Below, piece after piece: positions 38,425-49,845 of a DNA stretch of 64,000 nucleotides. Within the stretch, counting starts at the first letter, position 1, and every line of letters begins with the position of its first letter. Location: assembly GCF_900324485.2 (NCBI RefSeq), contig NC_046635.1, positions 20,587,122 to 20,651,121 on the forward strand, written 5' to 3'. A program made the position numbers and the translations under genes. The stretch is from Mastacembelus armatus. Its lineage: Eukaryota; Chordata; Actinopteri; Synbranchiformes; Mastacembelidae. The notes beneath the pieces were generated by a model that had not been told where the DNA came from, searched no databases, and saw nothing but the letters and a program-made list of their open reading frames with translations.

Positions 38425-38750
38425 TGTCTGACATGACAAACTATCCAGAAGAGGGCGTTATGCAGCAGCTTTGCTGACTGATCTCAGCCTGGAGAGTCTC
38501 TACATGTTCATCCTGTAGTGTTGCTCATTCAGGGCTTCCTTTATGGCCTCCAGGAAGTTGATATCTCTGTCTACCGTTGCTAGATGCACGATTGTGACTT
38601 CATGATAAATAGCTTCTTGAGTTTATCAGGCTATTGCCCAGAATGGCTGCTCTGTCACCTTTATATCTCCAGATGACTTTATGGGGTAATTTGGCAAGAG
38701 CTGCAGCAATTTCTTGTCACGTCAGTGGGAGGTTTATGGGTAAAGCTGAT
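38425..38750 (-). pseudogene. UDP-glucuronosyltransferase fragment
   Basis: The minus strand encodes decayed blocks of the UGT C-terminal domain in order: a KVIW-KGDR block (as in KVIWRHKGDR), EAIYH-V-IV, and TVD-D-NFLEAI-EALNE, then the NA-FW-I block near 38440. Two deletions join these blocks, removing most of the UGT signature, and in-frame stops follow. EAIYH matches the divergent UGT gene at 62788 rather than the three near-identical copies (EAMYH). No promoter, signal peptide or N-terminal half is present. It lies about 9.5 kb from the array, on the opposite strand and beyond chrna5, so it was displaced by inversion or duplication. Confidence 0.8.
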
Positions 38751-40511
38751 AACAGGCCCCTCTGTATCAATCATCTTTTTCAAGATGCTTAACCTGAAAA
38801 TAGGATGAATAAATTCAGACAATAGTTCATGGTGAATGAACAACACAAGCCTAAATACCATAAGAGTACATTTCAGTAAAGTCTTTGGAAGTTTTCATTC
38901 AGTGATATAAAACCAAAAGCAAAAGGTTCATCTGTAACTTACCTGTTTTACCTGCAGTAGCTTCAGGTATGCTACTGCTACTGTATATAAGTGGATTCTT
39001 GTTAAGTTTTTCTTTGGGCTTTTCTTTAGGCACAGAGAATATTGTGACTGCTTTGTAGTTGTTTACATTCTAATATGTTAAATCACAATGTAAATCCTTT
39101 CACACACATTTATTTATATTCATATATACACATATATGTCCATTTGAGTGTGTCAAGTTTATTTCCACGTATTATAGGAATTAGACTTACAGTGAAAATA
39201 TTACCACATAATATTTTTTTTGTGATTCACAGATTCATGAGCTTTATTAAGTCTTTATTTCACCCTGGGAGGTTTTGCTGTTTTGAATTCCATGCAAGAC
39301 CTTTTTAGTATTTATACTAGGGTGAATCATTACAGACAGTTAGAGAGAAGAGAGGAAAAATCCACAGAGCTTCTCTGAAGAAACTGAAAGAATACTGAGC
39401 AATGAAACAGATAAAGGATGTCCTAATGCTACAATAAAACTTAGTTTATGTGTATAACTCTCTTCTGCCTTTATTGATCTTGGTCATCTCTATGGCTCCT
39501 ATGGGTTAAAAAATATCTTACATTCTTTTGATGTGCTTATATTTGTTTTATTTACATTCTCTGTATTTAATTTATCAATACAACAAACATGTCCAAGCTG
39601 GTGATGCCTTTGTTGCTTTTTTTTCAGCAGTAATGTGCAGACATGACCATGGGGAGGCAGTGCAATCTCAACCAAACTTGATGCAAAGAGATTCTTCTCA
39701 TTCTTTGAGTTGTAGACAGTGGTGTGGTGAACATTTTATGGCCTGTCACTAGATTACATTGTCTGAGGTATCTGCATGCAACTTCGATCAAATAAGAAGA
39801 CAGATTTGCAGCAATAAGACCCACATTATGTTTCAATGTGATGCAGCTGGGCCTTTGTGTTAAGAAGGTGAAAAACATCCTGGACCCAGAGTCTCCTTAC
39901 TGATCTGTTTCCAGAAGCTATCTTATATTCATTCCATAGAACACAGGATTTGCCTAGAATTTGTCTGAAAAGGTGTTAGAGAAACTGAAGTCCTGACAAT
40001 AAAGCCCAATCTCTTCCTCACGCATCTGTCACAATAAGTAAGAGAGTACATTAACCTGAAATTACAGAAAAGTAGTTGAACCATTGTTTTTATTTTAGTT
40101 TGCTGAGGCAAGTTGTCTCTTTCCAATCACTATAAATATTGATATGTAAAACGAGAAGTTTTGTATTTATTGTTTACATAGGCTATGTGTGTGAAATTTA
40201 TTGATTTAATTCGTAGTTTGAAATATGGACTCAAATGAATGGCACAGGGCTGAATGTTGGCTTTCCTTTTCATATTGAATACATTCATATGTAGTATTTT
40301 TAGCCTCATAGAAATACAGAAATTTCTCTCTAAAAACAGGTGAGTTCGGCAAGTGAGGCCTCAAATCTGCAGCCGAATATCTGGCACAGCTGTAACTTGC
40401 AGAATAACTGTTGAATGCAGGGCAGTGGTAATCTCAGTATCTCAGTCTCTCAAAAAAAGACCCACTGTTAATGTGCTTTTTCTCCATTTATGGTTAGCTG
40501 AACTGTGGCTC
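38751..40511 (-). terminator. chrna5: chrna5 3' side: UTR and spacer
   Basis: Minus-strand AATAAA signals (TTTATT on the given strand) at 40197-40202 and 40166-40171 lie about 310-345 bp after the chrna5 stop and are the likely polyadenylation signals. The remainder to 38751 is AT-rich with no recognisable gene. Confidence 0.4.
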
Positions 40512-43500
40512 TTAGAGGACACTTCCAGCATGATTAGGGACAATGATGTTGGCCCATTTGTAAATAACTGGGATGAAGAGGAGAGCAGAGCCCAGGATCG
40601 ACACAAGGAGAAAGGCCCACAGAAACATTCGATCTAGAACCTGGGCCACAAACTTCCAGTCTTGTACCACCTGCGCCAGAAAAGAAGCACATCGGTGAAC
40701 ATGCAGTATTCCAGTTTGTGAAGCTTATTGTAGCATTTGTAAAAAAAATGTTGTTTTGTTTTATATCTGAATAGGGCCAAAAATGACTGAAGTAGCTATT
40801 ACATCATTATTGTTTTTACATTATTGTTTGTACAGAGATGCAAAACCCAACGTACTCACCTCTCTGACCTCGTTTTCTTTAACCACATGCATGGTTATGT
40901 ACCGAATGGAATCCAAAGCCGCTTGCAGGTTATGTCTGGTATAGAGTAGAGGGGTGACCTCAGGTGCTGAGTCCTTTATTCCCAGCCCTCCTGCTCCTTC
41001 TGCCTTGGCTGCTATGGAGTAACGGTCCGCGTGGCTACGCATGCACAGCAGCTTGGGCAGTCGATGCAGAAAAATCTTCCTTACCCAGGGTGCCATGCCA
41101 TGATGTGTAGAGGAAGAGCGATGGTGGATATTAATGGCAAATACAGTGATGAAGATTGAGAGCGTGACAAAGATCATGGTGAAGACCAGGTACTCCCCAA
41201 TGAGAGGGATAGCCTTTGAAGAGGAAGGGATGATCTCCTCAATGACCAGGAGGAAAACAGTGAGCGACACAAGCACCGAGGTGCAGAGAGAGATCTTCTC
41301 ACCACCGTTGGAGGGCAAATAGAAAACAAGGATGGTGAGGAAGGACAGGCCAATGCAAGGGATGATCAGAAATAGGGTGTAAAAAAGAGGCAACCTGCGG
41401 ATGATGAAGAAGTAAGTGATGGTTGGGTAGGAAGAATTGTCATCTGTCCTCAGACCACGGCTGCCTGTAGCCTTCACTATTTCCCATTCGCCGTTGTCAA
41501 AATAGTCTTGTTTGTCTACATGGAAATCCTCCAGGGTGATGTCCACCTGTTAAATAAAGAGATCAATCACATTTCAGTAACTGGTCATAACTGGAACTAA
41601 GGTAGTGTACAGGTGTTGTGGAGGACAACCACACCTGGGAGCCATCATATGTCCAGGACCCAAACTTCATTGAACAGTTCTGGAGGTCAAATGGGAAGAA
41701 GGTCACATCAATGGTGCAGGCAGACTTGTAATTGGCTGGCGGTGTCCATAATATGGTTCCATCATACCTAACAACAGCTTTGGTGACAGTTCCCTCAAAA
41801 CGCCCATCAGAGCTGTTGAAAGAAATAGCATTAATTAATCTAAAACATAAGTATTTTGCTTCTTTTCTAGTCAGGATCTTTTATTTCATGCAATACTAAA
41901 TGTTCATTTAAGAAAAAAAAACATAATAACAAAAAAGAATAACATTCATTTAATGTCCTTTAATAACACATACTTATCATACAGTACAACGTCAGGGAGC
42001 CAGATCCTGTCAGAGGGCACTCGGATGGTTGTGATGCCCAGATAGTCATCAGGGTTCCATCTGAGTTTCATGTCAGTCCACTCCTACATACAGGAAACAC
42101 AGGAAAACAGTGACAACTCAAAAACAAATCCACATGTTTGACATTTTGGCTAACCTTACTCTATTGTAACAAAACCTACTGACCAGCACCAATAAAGCTA
42201 AACAAAAATATAAATGAGCAAGCTGACAAACAGATAATCGGTTTATATTATTTGATAGTAATTTAGAGGTGATGATAGGTGGATTTTTACTCCATTTGGA
42301 CACAGCCAGGTTACAGGTCTTTGTACGAAGATAGTACAGTTATTATCAATAGCTTCATCTTTACTGTCAATCATCTAGTTTAGCTCTCAGCAAGAAAACA
42401 AATAGGCATACTTTCCAAACATTTTTCTTTAAGTTGATTGACACTGTGTGCTATATTTTACTATAACATTCAATATCTAAACGTATTCTAGACCACATGG
42501 AAGAATGTGTGGTACAAGCAAATATAGCAAAATTTACTAGGCAAGGATAGGCAAGGCAAGTTTATTTGCACAGCACATTTGCATACACAAAAGCAATTCA
42601 AATTGCTTTACATAATGCAAGAAACAAAAAACATCTTCAGAGAAACAGAATGAGACAAGAATAAATAAAAAAAAAAGATCCATACAAATGATGAGTAAAA
42701 AATGAAATTTAAAAAACAATATAAATAAAATGTATAGGTATACAGACATTTGACAGACAATTGCAAATATATATATCGTTTGTCTTAGATATACAGTACA
42801 TCAATGAGCCATGTACTGTGTCATTGTACAGTCCGCAGTGTAATCCGTTACATAAAAAAGCTCAGTATTTTCTAAAAAATGCAACCCAGCAAAGGAAATT
42901 GTCATCACAGGCACCTGCAAAACATTCTTCCAACTTTGCAAATGACGTCTATGACAGATCAACATCACTACTCTGGGCATTGCGCTTCCACCTCGCTTTC
43001 TGGCTGATGCAATCCATCACTGTGAAAGGAGGCAACTGACCTGAATGACAGAGGCTGGTCTGTGGGGATAATTCATAAGATGCATGACAGATAGGACACC
43101 CAAGACCATAAATAAGGCTGACAGGAAGCAAGAGTGCGAAGGGGGGATTTTTATGGAGGCAGGTGCGTGGGCACAGGACCGAAAGGACTCATATAAATGA
43201 AAAGTGTCAGTGAAATGCCAGAGCAGATTAAAAACGAGGTGTGGAGAGGCTGACGGGTTTTGTCTAAATGCCAGGTTTTGAAATATGTCTATAGCCTTAC
43301 AGTAGCATTTACACCCAAAGCCTAACAACATGTTACAACCTTTACTGATGATGGTGAAATCTACTCCTCTATCGGTTGTTTAGGACAGATGAATATATCT
43401 ACTTGCCTGCTTCATCCACACATTAGTTGTCATCAGCTGGTTTTTCTCATCCTAGAATACAATACAAAGTTATAATTAGAAGTTTTTATTTCCTGCTAGG

Positions 43501-45836
43501 TGTAGTTAATATGTCAGTTAGAAATTCATAAATATTATCAATAATCAGCGCTTTTCTGTTCTCACCACATCGACTAGCTGGGAGATGGCCAGTCCAAACT
43601 TCACACGGATTGTCTGGTTCAGGTATTCCACTGGACGAACCCATTTTTGGTAGTTTCCAAAGAGGTATTTGAACAGCTTGTCCTCTGCTTTTGCATGGGA
43701 GGAGAGGTTTGGGATCCCTAAAAGAGGTGAAAAGACAAGGAGGTAATATGAAATTGTAGCTACATCTGCACATACAACAGGATCCATTATCTATTTTTAG
43801 TTCTATGTAGACATAGATAACTAATCCATTTCCGGCTCTGTTTCTAACATTGCTTTCAAACATCAATAGAATCCCCTCTCCGACCTTAATGCAGAGCTTT
43901 TGTCTAGAATTTCTGACTGTGACCTCTGTGGTAAAGCTACGTTTTCAAGAGACTGAAACCAAAGCTTTGAAGCAACACACTGAATATAAAATAGCAGCAT
44001 GAATCCTTAGAGATATCAGAGATAGCAGGTGTCCATTACTCAATTAAATTTCTGCAATCGAGCCAGCAACTCGACTTGTGAGTGGTGTATGCTCAGTGTT
44101 GGGCAGGTATGATTTTAAATAATTTGAGATGGCATATTAAAACATGACTGTTCTCATTTAGTGCTGTATTCTGTCCACCTAAATTACAGAATAGATTTAT
44201 GAGTGGGTTTATTGCATGGGTGTATTGAGGAACTTTATATCCACTTGGCCCACTTCAATACTGCATGCCCCTTTCTTCCTTCACAACACTAAGCAACTGA
44301 CTTGCACTGTGACTCATATCTGTTGGGTAATGTAAATAATGCAGACACTCTTATTCAACATCCATGTTTTTTTAAAAAATTAAAATCAATACTGTTGACC
44401 ATGAAACTTGGAATAAAGTATAAATGTAATAGAATAGAAAGAGTATATAGTAACTGCCTGAATGAGTTGACGTGCTTGCACTGTTTTGCTAAAGCGAAGC
44501 TCCACTGCAGAGTAGAAAATATTGATTCTATTTTAAATTACACAGGATTTCTTTCATCTTGCCTTTTAAATCATTCACCAACAGGGTTATAAACTCAATT
44601 TATGGGTGGAGAATGTGGCTGGATATCTACCACAAAACTGACCACAAATACATGGTGTCACCCTCTCAGTATGTGTGGATCAATATAAACAAGTCTGCAA
44701 CACCCCCATTCAATTATTGTATGATTAGCAAATTCATCATCTCTTTGGCTTCCCCCTGCCCCCCACTATCACCAGCATCCTGCTTGACTTAAAGCTAAGC
44801 ATTTATCTGTCACACAAAGACAATCTATGTATATGCTATAAGGAGAAAAAAAAGTTTATTTGCATAGCAGTAGAACTGAGGGTTACAACTCAGTATTTAA
44901 CATTAACTCCTTCTACAGTTTAAAGGAGACTTGAATCAGTTCTTTGCTGCTGTCTGCCCAGTGCAGGGGGCAGTACGTCAAAAGGCAAATCAGTGATGTC
45001 AAATAAATATTAAATATGTTATTTATATATGCAGTACGCAGCTCATTCCACATTCACCATTTCCCAGCTGTCACTTCTGAGTTTATTGCACCAGGCATTC
45101 ACATGACCCAGTCATCTATCCACCCCGTTGCTTCTCATTCACACATTCTTTGTAGTGTGAAGGATAGCTATCAGTTGCGTTCTTCATTTAGCAGCTTGTA
45201 TTTTTTTTCCAATGACTTCTTGTGTGTGTTTTGACAACCACCTGTGTGCCCCATTCCACATTGATGTCATCATTATCATATTTAAAAGTTCTTTTAGATG
45301 CTTTTTTGTAGATACAAATGTTTTTAAATACTGTATCACTCATATCAGCATCCAATGTAAGGCTCTGATTTAGAAGTGCTTGAAAATCAAACAAATATGG
45401 GCACTTCACATCAGCCAAAATGATTTCATAAGGAAAATTAAAAAAAAAAAAACATCTATTTCCCATCTTTCCCTTCTATCCGAAAGCATTTGGTGTCCTG
45501 GTTTTCTCTATGAATAATGCTGCAGTATTTAGCAGTAGCAAATAGTAAATAGTAGTAATAGTAGTAGGCTATGAGGATGAGGTCCAACTTTTTCTTGCTT
45601 GTAAATTTTTTGTTATTTGTAAATGTTGTAAATGTCCTTCACCGACCATTTGCCAATTTCAACATTTGCTTGCGCTGTTTCTGCATATGCCTTACATTCC
45701 ACCATTATAATTTGATGAGGCATTCCCAGTCCTTAGAAAACTTACGTAGCGAGTGGCACAGGTGGCAGCAGCACAGCAACGGCGGCAGCAGCAACAATGC
45801 GAGATAGGTGGCTGCTGCTCCTGCTCTGTGCATCAT
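40512..45836 (-). CDS. chrna5: Neuronal nicotinic acetylcholine receptor subunit alpha-5
   Basis: Seven exons on the minus strand: 45746-45836, 43566-43717, 43407-43451, 41974-42083, 41635-41812, 40860-41546 and 40512-40670, in continuous phase, giving 473 aa. A leader rich in Leu and Cys precedes the ligand-binding domain, with the Cys-loop at C165-C179 ([15 protein letters not shown]). TM1-TM3 follow from [15 protein letters not shown], then a short loop with [10 protein letters not shown] and TM4 in [14 protein letters not shown]. The alpha-5 call rests on [20 protein letters not shown] and YKWANI. Alpha-5 is an accessory subunit that tunes alpha3-beta4 channels. Oddities: RTDDNSSYP replaces the RTDSCCWYP of mammals, so the adjacent Cys pair is gone; an 88-bp intron (41547-41634) splits the normally single large exon; and exon 3 has a GC donor. 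It is convergent with chrna3, as in mammals. Confidence 0.92.
42084..43406 (-). repeat. chrna5 intron 3 with interspersed repeat
   Basis: About 42545-42640 carries GGCAAGGCAAGTTTATTTGC and CAATTCAAATTGCTTTACAT, words of a repeat frequent in fish transcripts and introns. Its class is not certain. The rest of the intron is unremarkable. This intron begins with the GC donor. Confidence 0.5.
43718..45745 (-). other. chrna5 intron 1
   Basis: A 2.0-kb first intron. It holds only A/T tracts and chance frames. Confidence 0.5.
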
Positions 45837-47523
45837 ATCAGATGTGGAGGCAAATCCACACAGCTGATCCCTTTGGAATCATAGAGCTGGAAACTAAGTA
45901 TGTCAAACAATGGTTAATAAAATCTGGAGATTTTCTGTACACCAGATAAACATTTGAGCTACTAGAGGGTACTTCTATCCATGTCTTAGGTTCAGGGTTC
46001 AAATCCCTTACGCAGCCACCCATCTCCCCTAAGCAACCTATGCCTAGAGAAAAATAAAATAAAAAACAACCAACAAACAAATAAAAATGTCCTAAATAAC
46101 AAACAGTTTTTTAAAAGCAAACTGGCTTAATCCCTCACCTTCTATGTACAGAACAATGTCCTGCATAAGACAATAATGTATTTCACCCTCACCTTGCTAA
46201 CCTGACCCTCTCCAAGGTAATTATTAAATTTCACACAGTGAGCATGGAGCTGCTGCATACATACCTGCTCTGACTCTCCATTAACATACAATCCAGAGAG
46301 CAGCAGCAGTGGTGGCGGAGGCGTTGGGAGTCTTAATGACAGCGACAGTGTTGCTACTCTAGAGCTCCTCCATTCCATGCAGGTTCTTTCTCTCGGCTCA
46401 TACAGATGCTGCTTCATTCCTTGCTGCCTCCAATTGTGAACAGGCAATGTACCCTCCTCCTCTTCCTCCTCCTCCTCTTCCTTCAGAGAGCCCGCCCTGT
46501 TTCTTGCCTACCACCACCCCTCCCCCCTTATCTGAGCATACTTATGGTCACTAACCACAGACAGGGATCGTTGTCCCCTTCTATGCAGCCACCTCAGTGC
46601 ACCAGGAAATGACAGGAAATGAAAGGGCAGCTCTGCCAACTGAGATTCCGCTTCACATTTTCATAACAGTTTCCTGGTTGTTATCTGGTATCCAGAGCTA
46701 CAAGTGATGCTGCGTTTTGTACCTCCTGTTCCTCTCAGCCTCTGTGTGTATATGTGAATGTGAGATTCCATGGTGACAGTATAATGATAGAGCCAAAGGT
46801 ATTATATGGGATAAAAAGCAATCAATACCCAAATTGTGTTAAAAAAAAAAAATCTATTTCACGCAATCACTTCTGAATATATAGCTATTGTTGTTTTTGT
46901 TTGTAAAGCTCTTTGTAGACACAGTCATACTCACCATCCCATACTACAGGATAACGTTTTAAGAAATAGGGTATCTCCTAATTACAGTATCTTATTATAA
47001 CCTGTTCTATCAATATTGTGTATATTGAAAAGAAGTATGTATGAGATAGTCTACAGTATAATACATATAATAACAGTACACTAGTATTAAAATACAGATG
47101 GACTCAGAGGCACAGAGTAAAAACATTCTGGTAGAGACAAGCTCCTTTTTCAGTCCTGCAAGACTAAAACAATGTTCACTATCTATTGTACATTTGATCC
47201 CGTTTAGCATTTATTTTAACCCCCCTCCCATTGTTTTTAGAAAATATAATAAATAATGGATGGTTATTTGTGCATTGTCTGTTTACAATGCTAAACAAAA
47301 CTATATGCTGTTAGTTAGAAATGCTCACTTTAACTATCATATAAATATATACAATGACATATCTACAGCATATAAGGCAAAGCACAGAATCCTTGATATC
47401 ATGATACTGGATGTTGGAAAACAAAATGTCAGCAATCAATCAATGTGTAGCAAATCAAAATTGAATACTACTTCAGAAACAACAGCAACTTGTATTTCAT
47501 CTGTGTCTGAATATACCGATGTT
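45837..47523. promoter_or_regulatory. chrna5-UGT divergent intergenic region
   Basis: chrna5 transcribes leftward and the UGT array rightward from this 1.7-kb region, so both promoters must lie near its ends. The chrna5 leader side is rich in CAGCAG/GGCGGC repeats (45766-45800). A pyrimidine tract of CCTCCTC type lies at about 46450-46485 beside GC-rich sequence. No TATA box or defined core is visible. Confidence 0.35.
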
Positions 47524-47536
47524 ATTGATCATTAAC
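47524..47536 (+). promoter_or_regulatory. HNF1-like site before UGT copy 1
   Basis: ATTGATCATTAAC matches 10 of the 12 defined positions of the HNF1 consensus GTTAATNATTAAC. The ATTAAC half is kept before copies 2 and 3 (GATCATTAAC), the other half is weaker. HNF1 drives UGT genes in vertebrate liver; its use here is inferred. Confidence 0.3.
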
Positions 47537-48261
47537 ATCCTTATCGCTTCCTGGCTGTTGCCTTAGAGCTCCACTGGGCTACAGTGCATCCTGAGCCGAG
47601 GCTCAGCTCCTCCCTCTAGGTTGCGCAACATTGGACTCATTGACTGGTATTCAGGTGCTGTGTGAACTTAATGTGACACCCTGACTTTTCTTGGCTGGTT
47701 ACGCTAAAGGAGAAAGGTAGGTGGTAGGACTGGGAATCAGTTCATTTTTCTTTGTCATTTCAAAACGAAAATCCAATGGTGCATGGAGCCAATCCTCCAT
47801 GTTAATATGATTTAGTTATACAGTAACTCTGTAGCTCAGTCAGAAGAAAAGCGAGGAGAGATGTTTCGCTGCATTTTGTAAAACCGATATAAGGCTGCAA
47901 TTTTATAGAAATCAGAATTTTATTATTGAACTAATCAATGATTTTAAAGCAGAACAACATATAAACTTGACAACAGTCAACAGTTAACAGTTACAGACTT
48001 CCTTGTTTTACCACTAAAACTGACTTCTACTAAACAATGTTGTTATAATTTCTATCAGACAGATGCAAAACCCTGAACTTATGGAAAAATAAAACCTGGT
48101 TGCAATGATGAATGAAAGTAATCAAAGTAAGAAACAACTTCAATAACATGATCCTATGAAGAAGAGACTCATGGAGCATAGACAGTTGCAGCATCAGTGT
48201 TAAAATTTTACCACAGTTGATTTGAATTGAATTTGCTAATTGCTGATTGTTTTCCTTTCAG
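47537..48261 (+). other. UGT copy 1 non-coding first exon and intron
   Basis: A conserved block ends in AGAAAG followed by the donor GTAGGT at 47717. The matching acceptor TTTTCCTTTCAG ends at 48261, directly before the ATG. The same donor, acceptor and leader words recur before copies 2 and 3, so a 5' UTR exon with an intron of about 545 bp is well supported. The transcription start is not known. Confidence 0.65.
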
Positions 48262-49845
48262 ATGAAGCTGATCTGTTGCTGCTGTGCTTTGCTGCTCCTC
48301 ATCCTCACTCCCAGAGCCTGTCAAGCAGGCAACATCTTGGTCCTTCCTGCTGAAGGCAGCCACTGGTTAAACATGGATATTCTACTTCAAGATCTGCACT
48401 CAAGAGGACACAATATAACTATTGTGTGTTCCAGCAAAAGCTGGTACATCAAGGAAAACGCCTCTTATTACAATACCATTAGAGTTGAAGTGGAGAGGGG
48501 CTTAGATGAACTGGTGTCTGAAGAAAAAGTGTCCACGATCATTGAAGTCCAAAAGGGGTCTCTTCCCTGGATGAATTTCATTCAACTAACTGTTGAAATG
48601 TTCAGTACATTTTTTGAAGTTTACCAGCTTCTGTGCGATTTTCTATCAACATTGCTAGACGACCAAGATTTGATGAGGAACCTGAAAGAGAGCAAGTTTG
48701 ACCTGCTACTCACTGACCCCTGCTGGGGTGGTGGAACCATCTTGGCTAAATATTTGAACCTTCCTTTGGTTTACAATGTTCGCTGGCTGATGGCGCAGGA
48801 GGCTCATTTAGCTGTTGCTCCTTCACCTATATCATATATTCCTATCACAGGATCTGGCAACACTGATAAGATGAGCTTTTTTCAGAGAGTTAATAACATG
48901 TTTTTGTATTTAGTACCTCAAATACAAAACTACATGGCAGCTAAGCTTGTATACCAGAAAATATGTGACAAATATCTGGGACTGGGTAAAGACTTTAATC
49001 AGCTAATGCTTGATGCAGACATTTGGCTGATGAGAGTGGACTTTGTGTTTGAGTATCCACGTCCCACCATGCCTAATGTTGTCTACATAGGAGGGTTTCA
49101 GTGCAAACCTGCAAAACCTCTACCTCAACACCTGGAGGAGTTTGTAGAGAGTTCTGGGGAACATGGAGTCATAATTATGTCTATGGGGACTTTTGTAAGT
49201 GAACTTCCTGCTGACATGACAAACAAAATCGCTGAGGCCTTTGCCAAATTACCTCAGAAAGTCATCTGGAGACATAAAGGTGACAGACCAGCCACTCTGG
49301 GGAACAACACTTTACTGGTGGACTGGATGCCACAGAACGATCTGTTAGGACATCCAAAGATTAAACTGTTTGTGGCTCATGGAGGAACAAATGGAGTACA
49401 AGAAGCTATGTATCATGGTGTCCCAGTGGTGGGTCTCCCAGTGTTTTTTGACCAGTATGACAACCTGCTGCGACTGAAAGACAGAGGAGGAGCCAAAATC
49501 ATGAAATTAACCACAGTGGACAAAGATAACAACTTCTTAGAGGCTGTACAGGAAGTCCTGAATGAGCCCTCCTACAGAATAAACATGCAGAGACTGTCCA
49601 GACTGCACAGAGATCAGCCAATAAAGCCGATGGATAACGCCATCTTCTGGATAGAGTTTGTCATGAGACATGGAGGTGCAGCTCACCTGAAAACAGAGTC
49701 CTACAGACTGCCCTGGTATTCCTACCACTCTGTAGATGTCATAATATTTTTACTAACAGTTGCTCTACTTATTTTGTTCATTTTAGTTAGGTTAGTATTG
49801 TCATGCTGCCGATTGTGTTTGAAAAGAAAACTGAAATCTGATTAG
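48262..49845 (+). CDS. UDP-glucuronosyltransferase, UGT5-like, array copy 1
   Basis: A 527-aa protein in one exon. It joins glucuronic acid from UDP-glucuronate to lipophilic acceptors in the ER lumen. A signal peptide (to about C20) precedes the N-terminal acceptor domain. The catalytic pair is probably H34 (GSHW) and D152 (LLLTDP). The UDP-sugar domain bears the UGT signature at about 355-398 (WMPQNDLLGHP, HGGTNG, FFDQYDN). A TM helix (about 492-511) and a basic tail ending KLKSD, a KxKxx ER-retrieval motif, close the protein. The start was set at 48262 because a splice acceptor CAG abuts this ATG; the frame upstream is intron. Intronless coding points to the fish UGT5 group. Copy 1 differs from copies 2 and 3 mostly at residues 78-131. 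Confidence 0.9.
   Translation: MKLICCCCALLLLILTPRACQAGNILVLPAEGSHWLNMDILLQDLHSRGHNITIVCSSKSWYIKENASYYNTIRVEVERGLDELVSEEKVSTIIEVQKGSLPWMNFIQLTVEMFSTFFEVYQLLCDFLSTLLDDQDLMRNLKESKFDLLLTDPCWGGGTILAKYLNLPLVYNVRWLMAQEAHLAVAPSPISYIPITGSGNTDKMSFFQRVNNMFLYLVPQIQNYMAAKLVYQKICDKYLGLGKDFNQLMLDADIWLMRVDFVFEYPRPTMPNVVYIGGFQCKPAKPLPQHLEEFVESSGEHGVIIMSMGTFVSELPADMTNKIAEAFAKLPQKVIWRHKGDRPATLGNNTLLVDWMPQNDLLGHPKIKLFVAHGGTNGVQEAMYHGVPVVGLPVFFDQYDNLLRLKDRGGAKIMKLTTVDKDNNFLEAVQEVLNEPSYRINMQRLSRLHRDQPIKPMDNAIFWIEFVMRHGGAAHLKTESYRLPWYSYHSVDVIIFLLTVALLILFILVRLVLSCCRLCLKRKLKSD

Noticed and set aside
40512-45836. Naming the minus-strand gene chrnb3 because it lacks the CC pair
   Set aside because: The sequence around TM1-TM4 ([34 protein letters not shown]) follows alpha-5, and the order with chrna3 and chrnb4 agrees.
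45996-46006. GGTTCAAATCC, a tRNA B-box match
   Set aside because: No proper A box or cloverleaf around it; at best a decayed SINE head.
48247-48261. Five extra N-terminal residues (MFSFQ) on each UGT copy
   Set aside because: They use a TTG and translate the splice acceptor TTTTCCTTTCAG; the true start is the ATG just after it.
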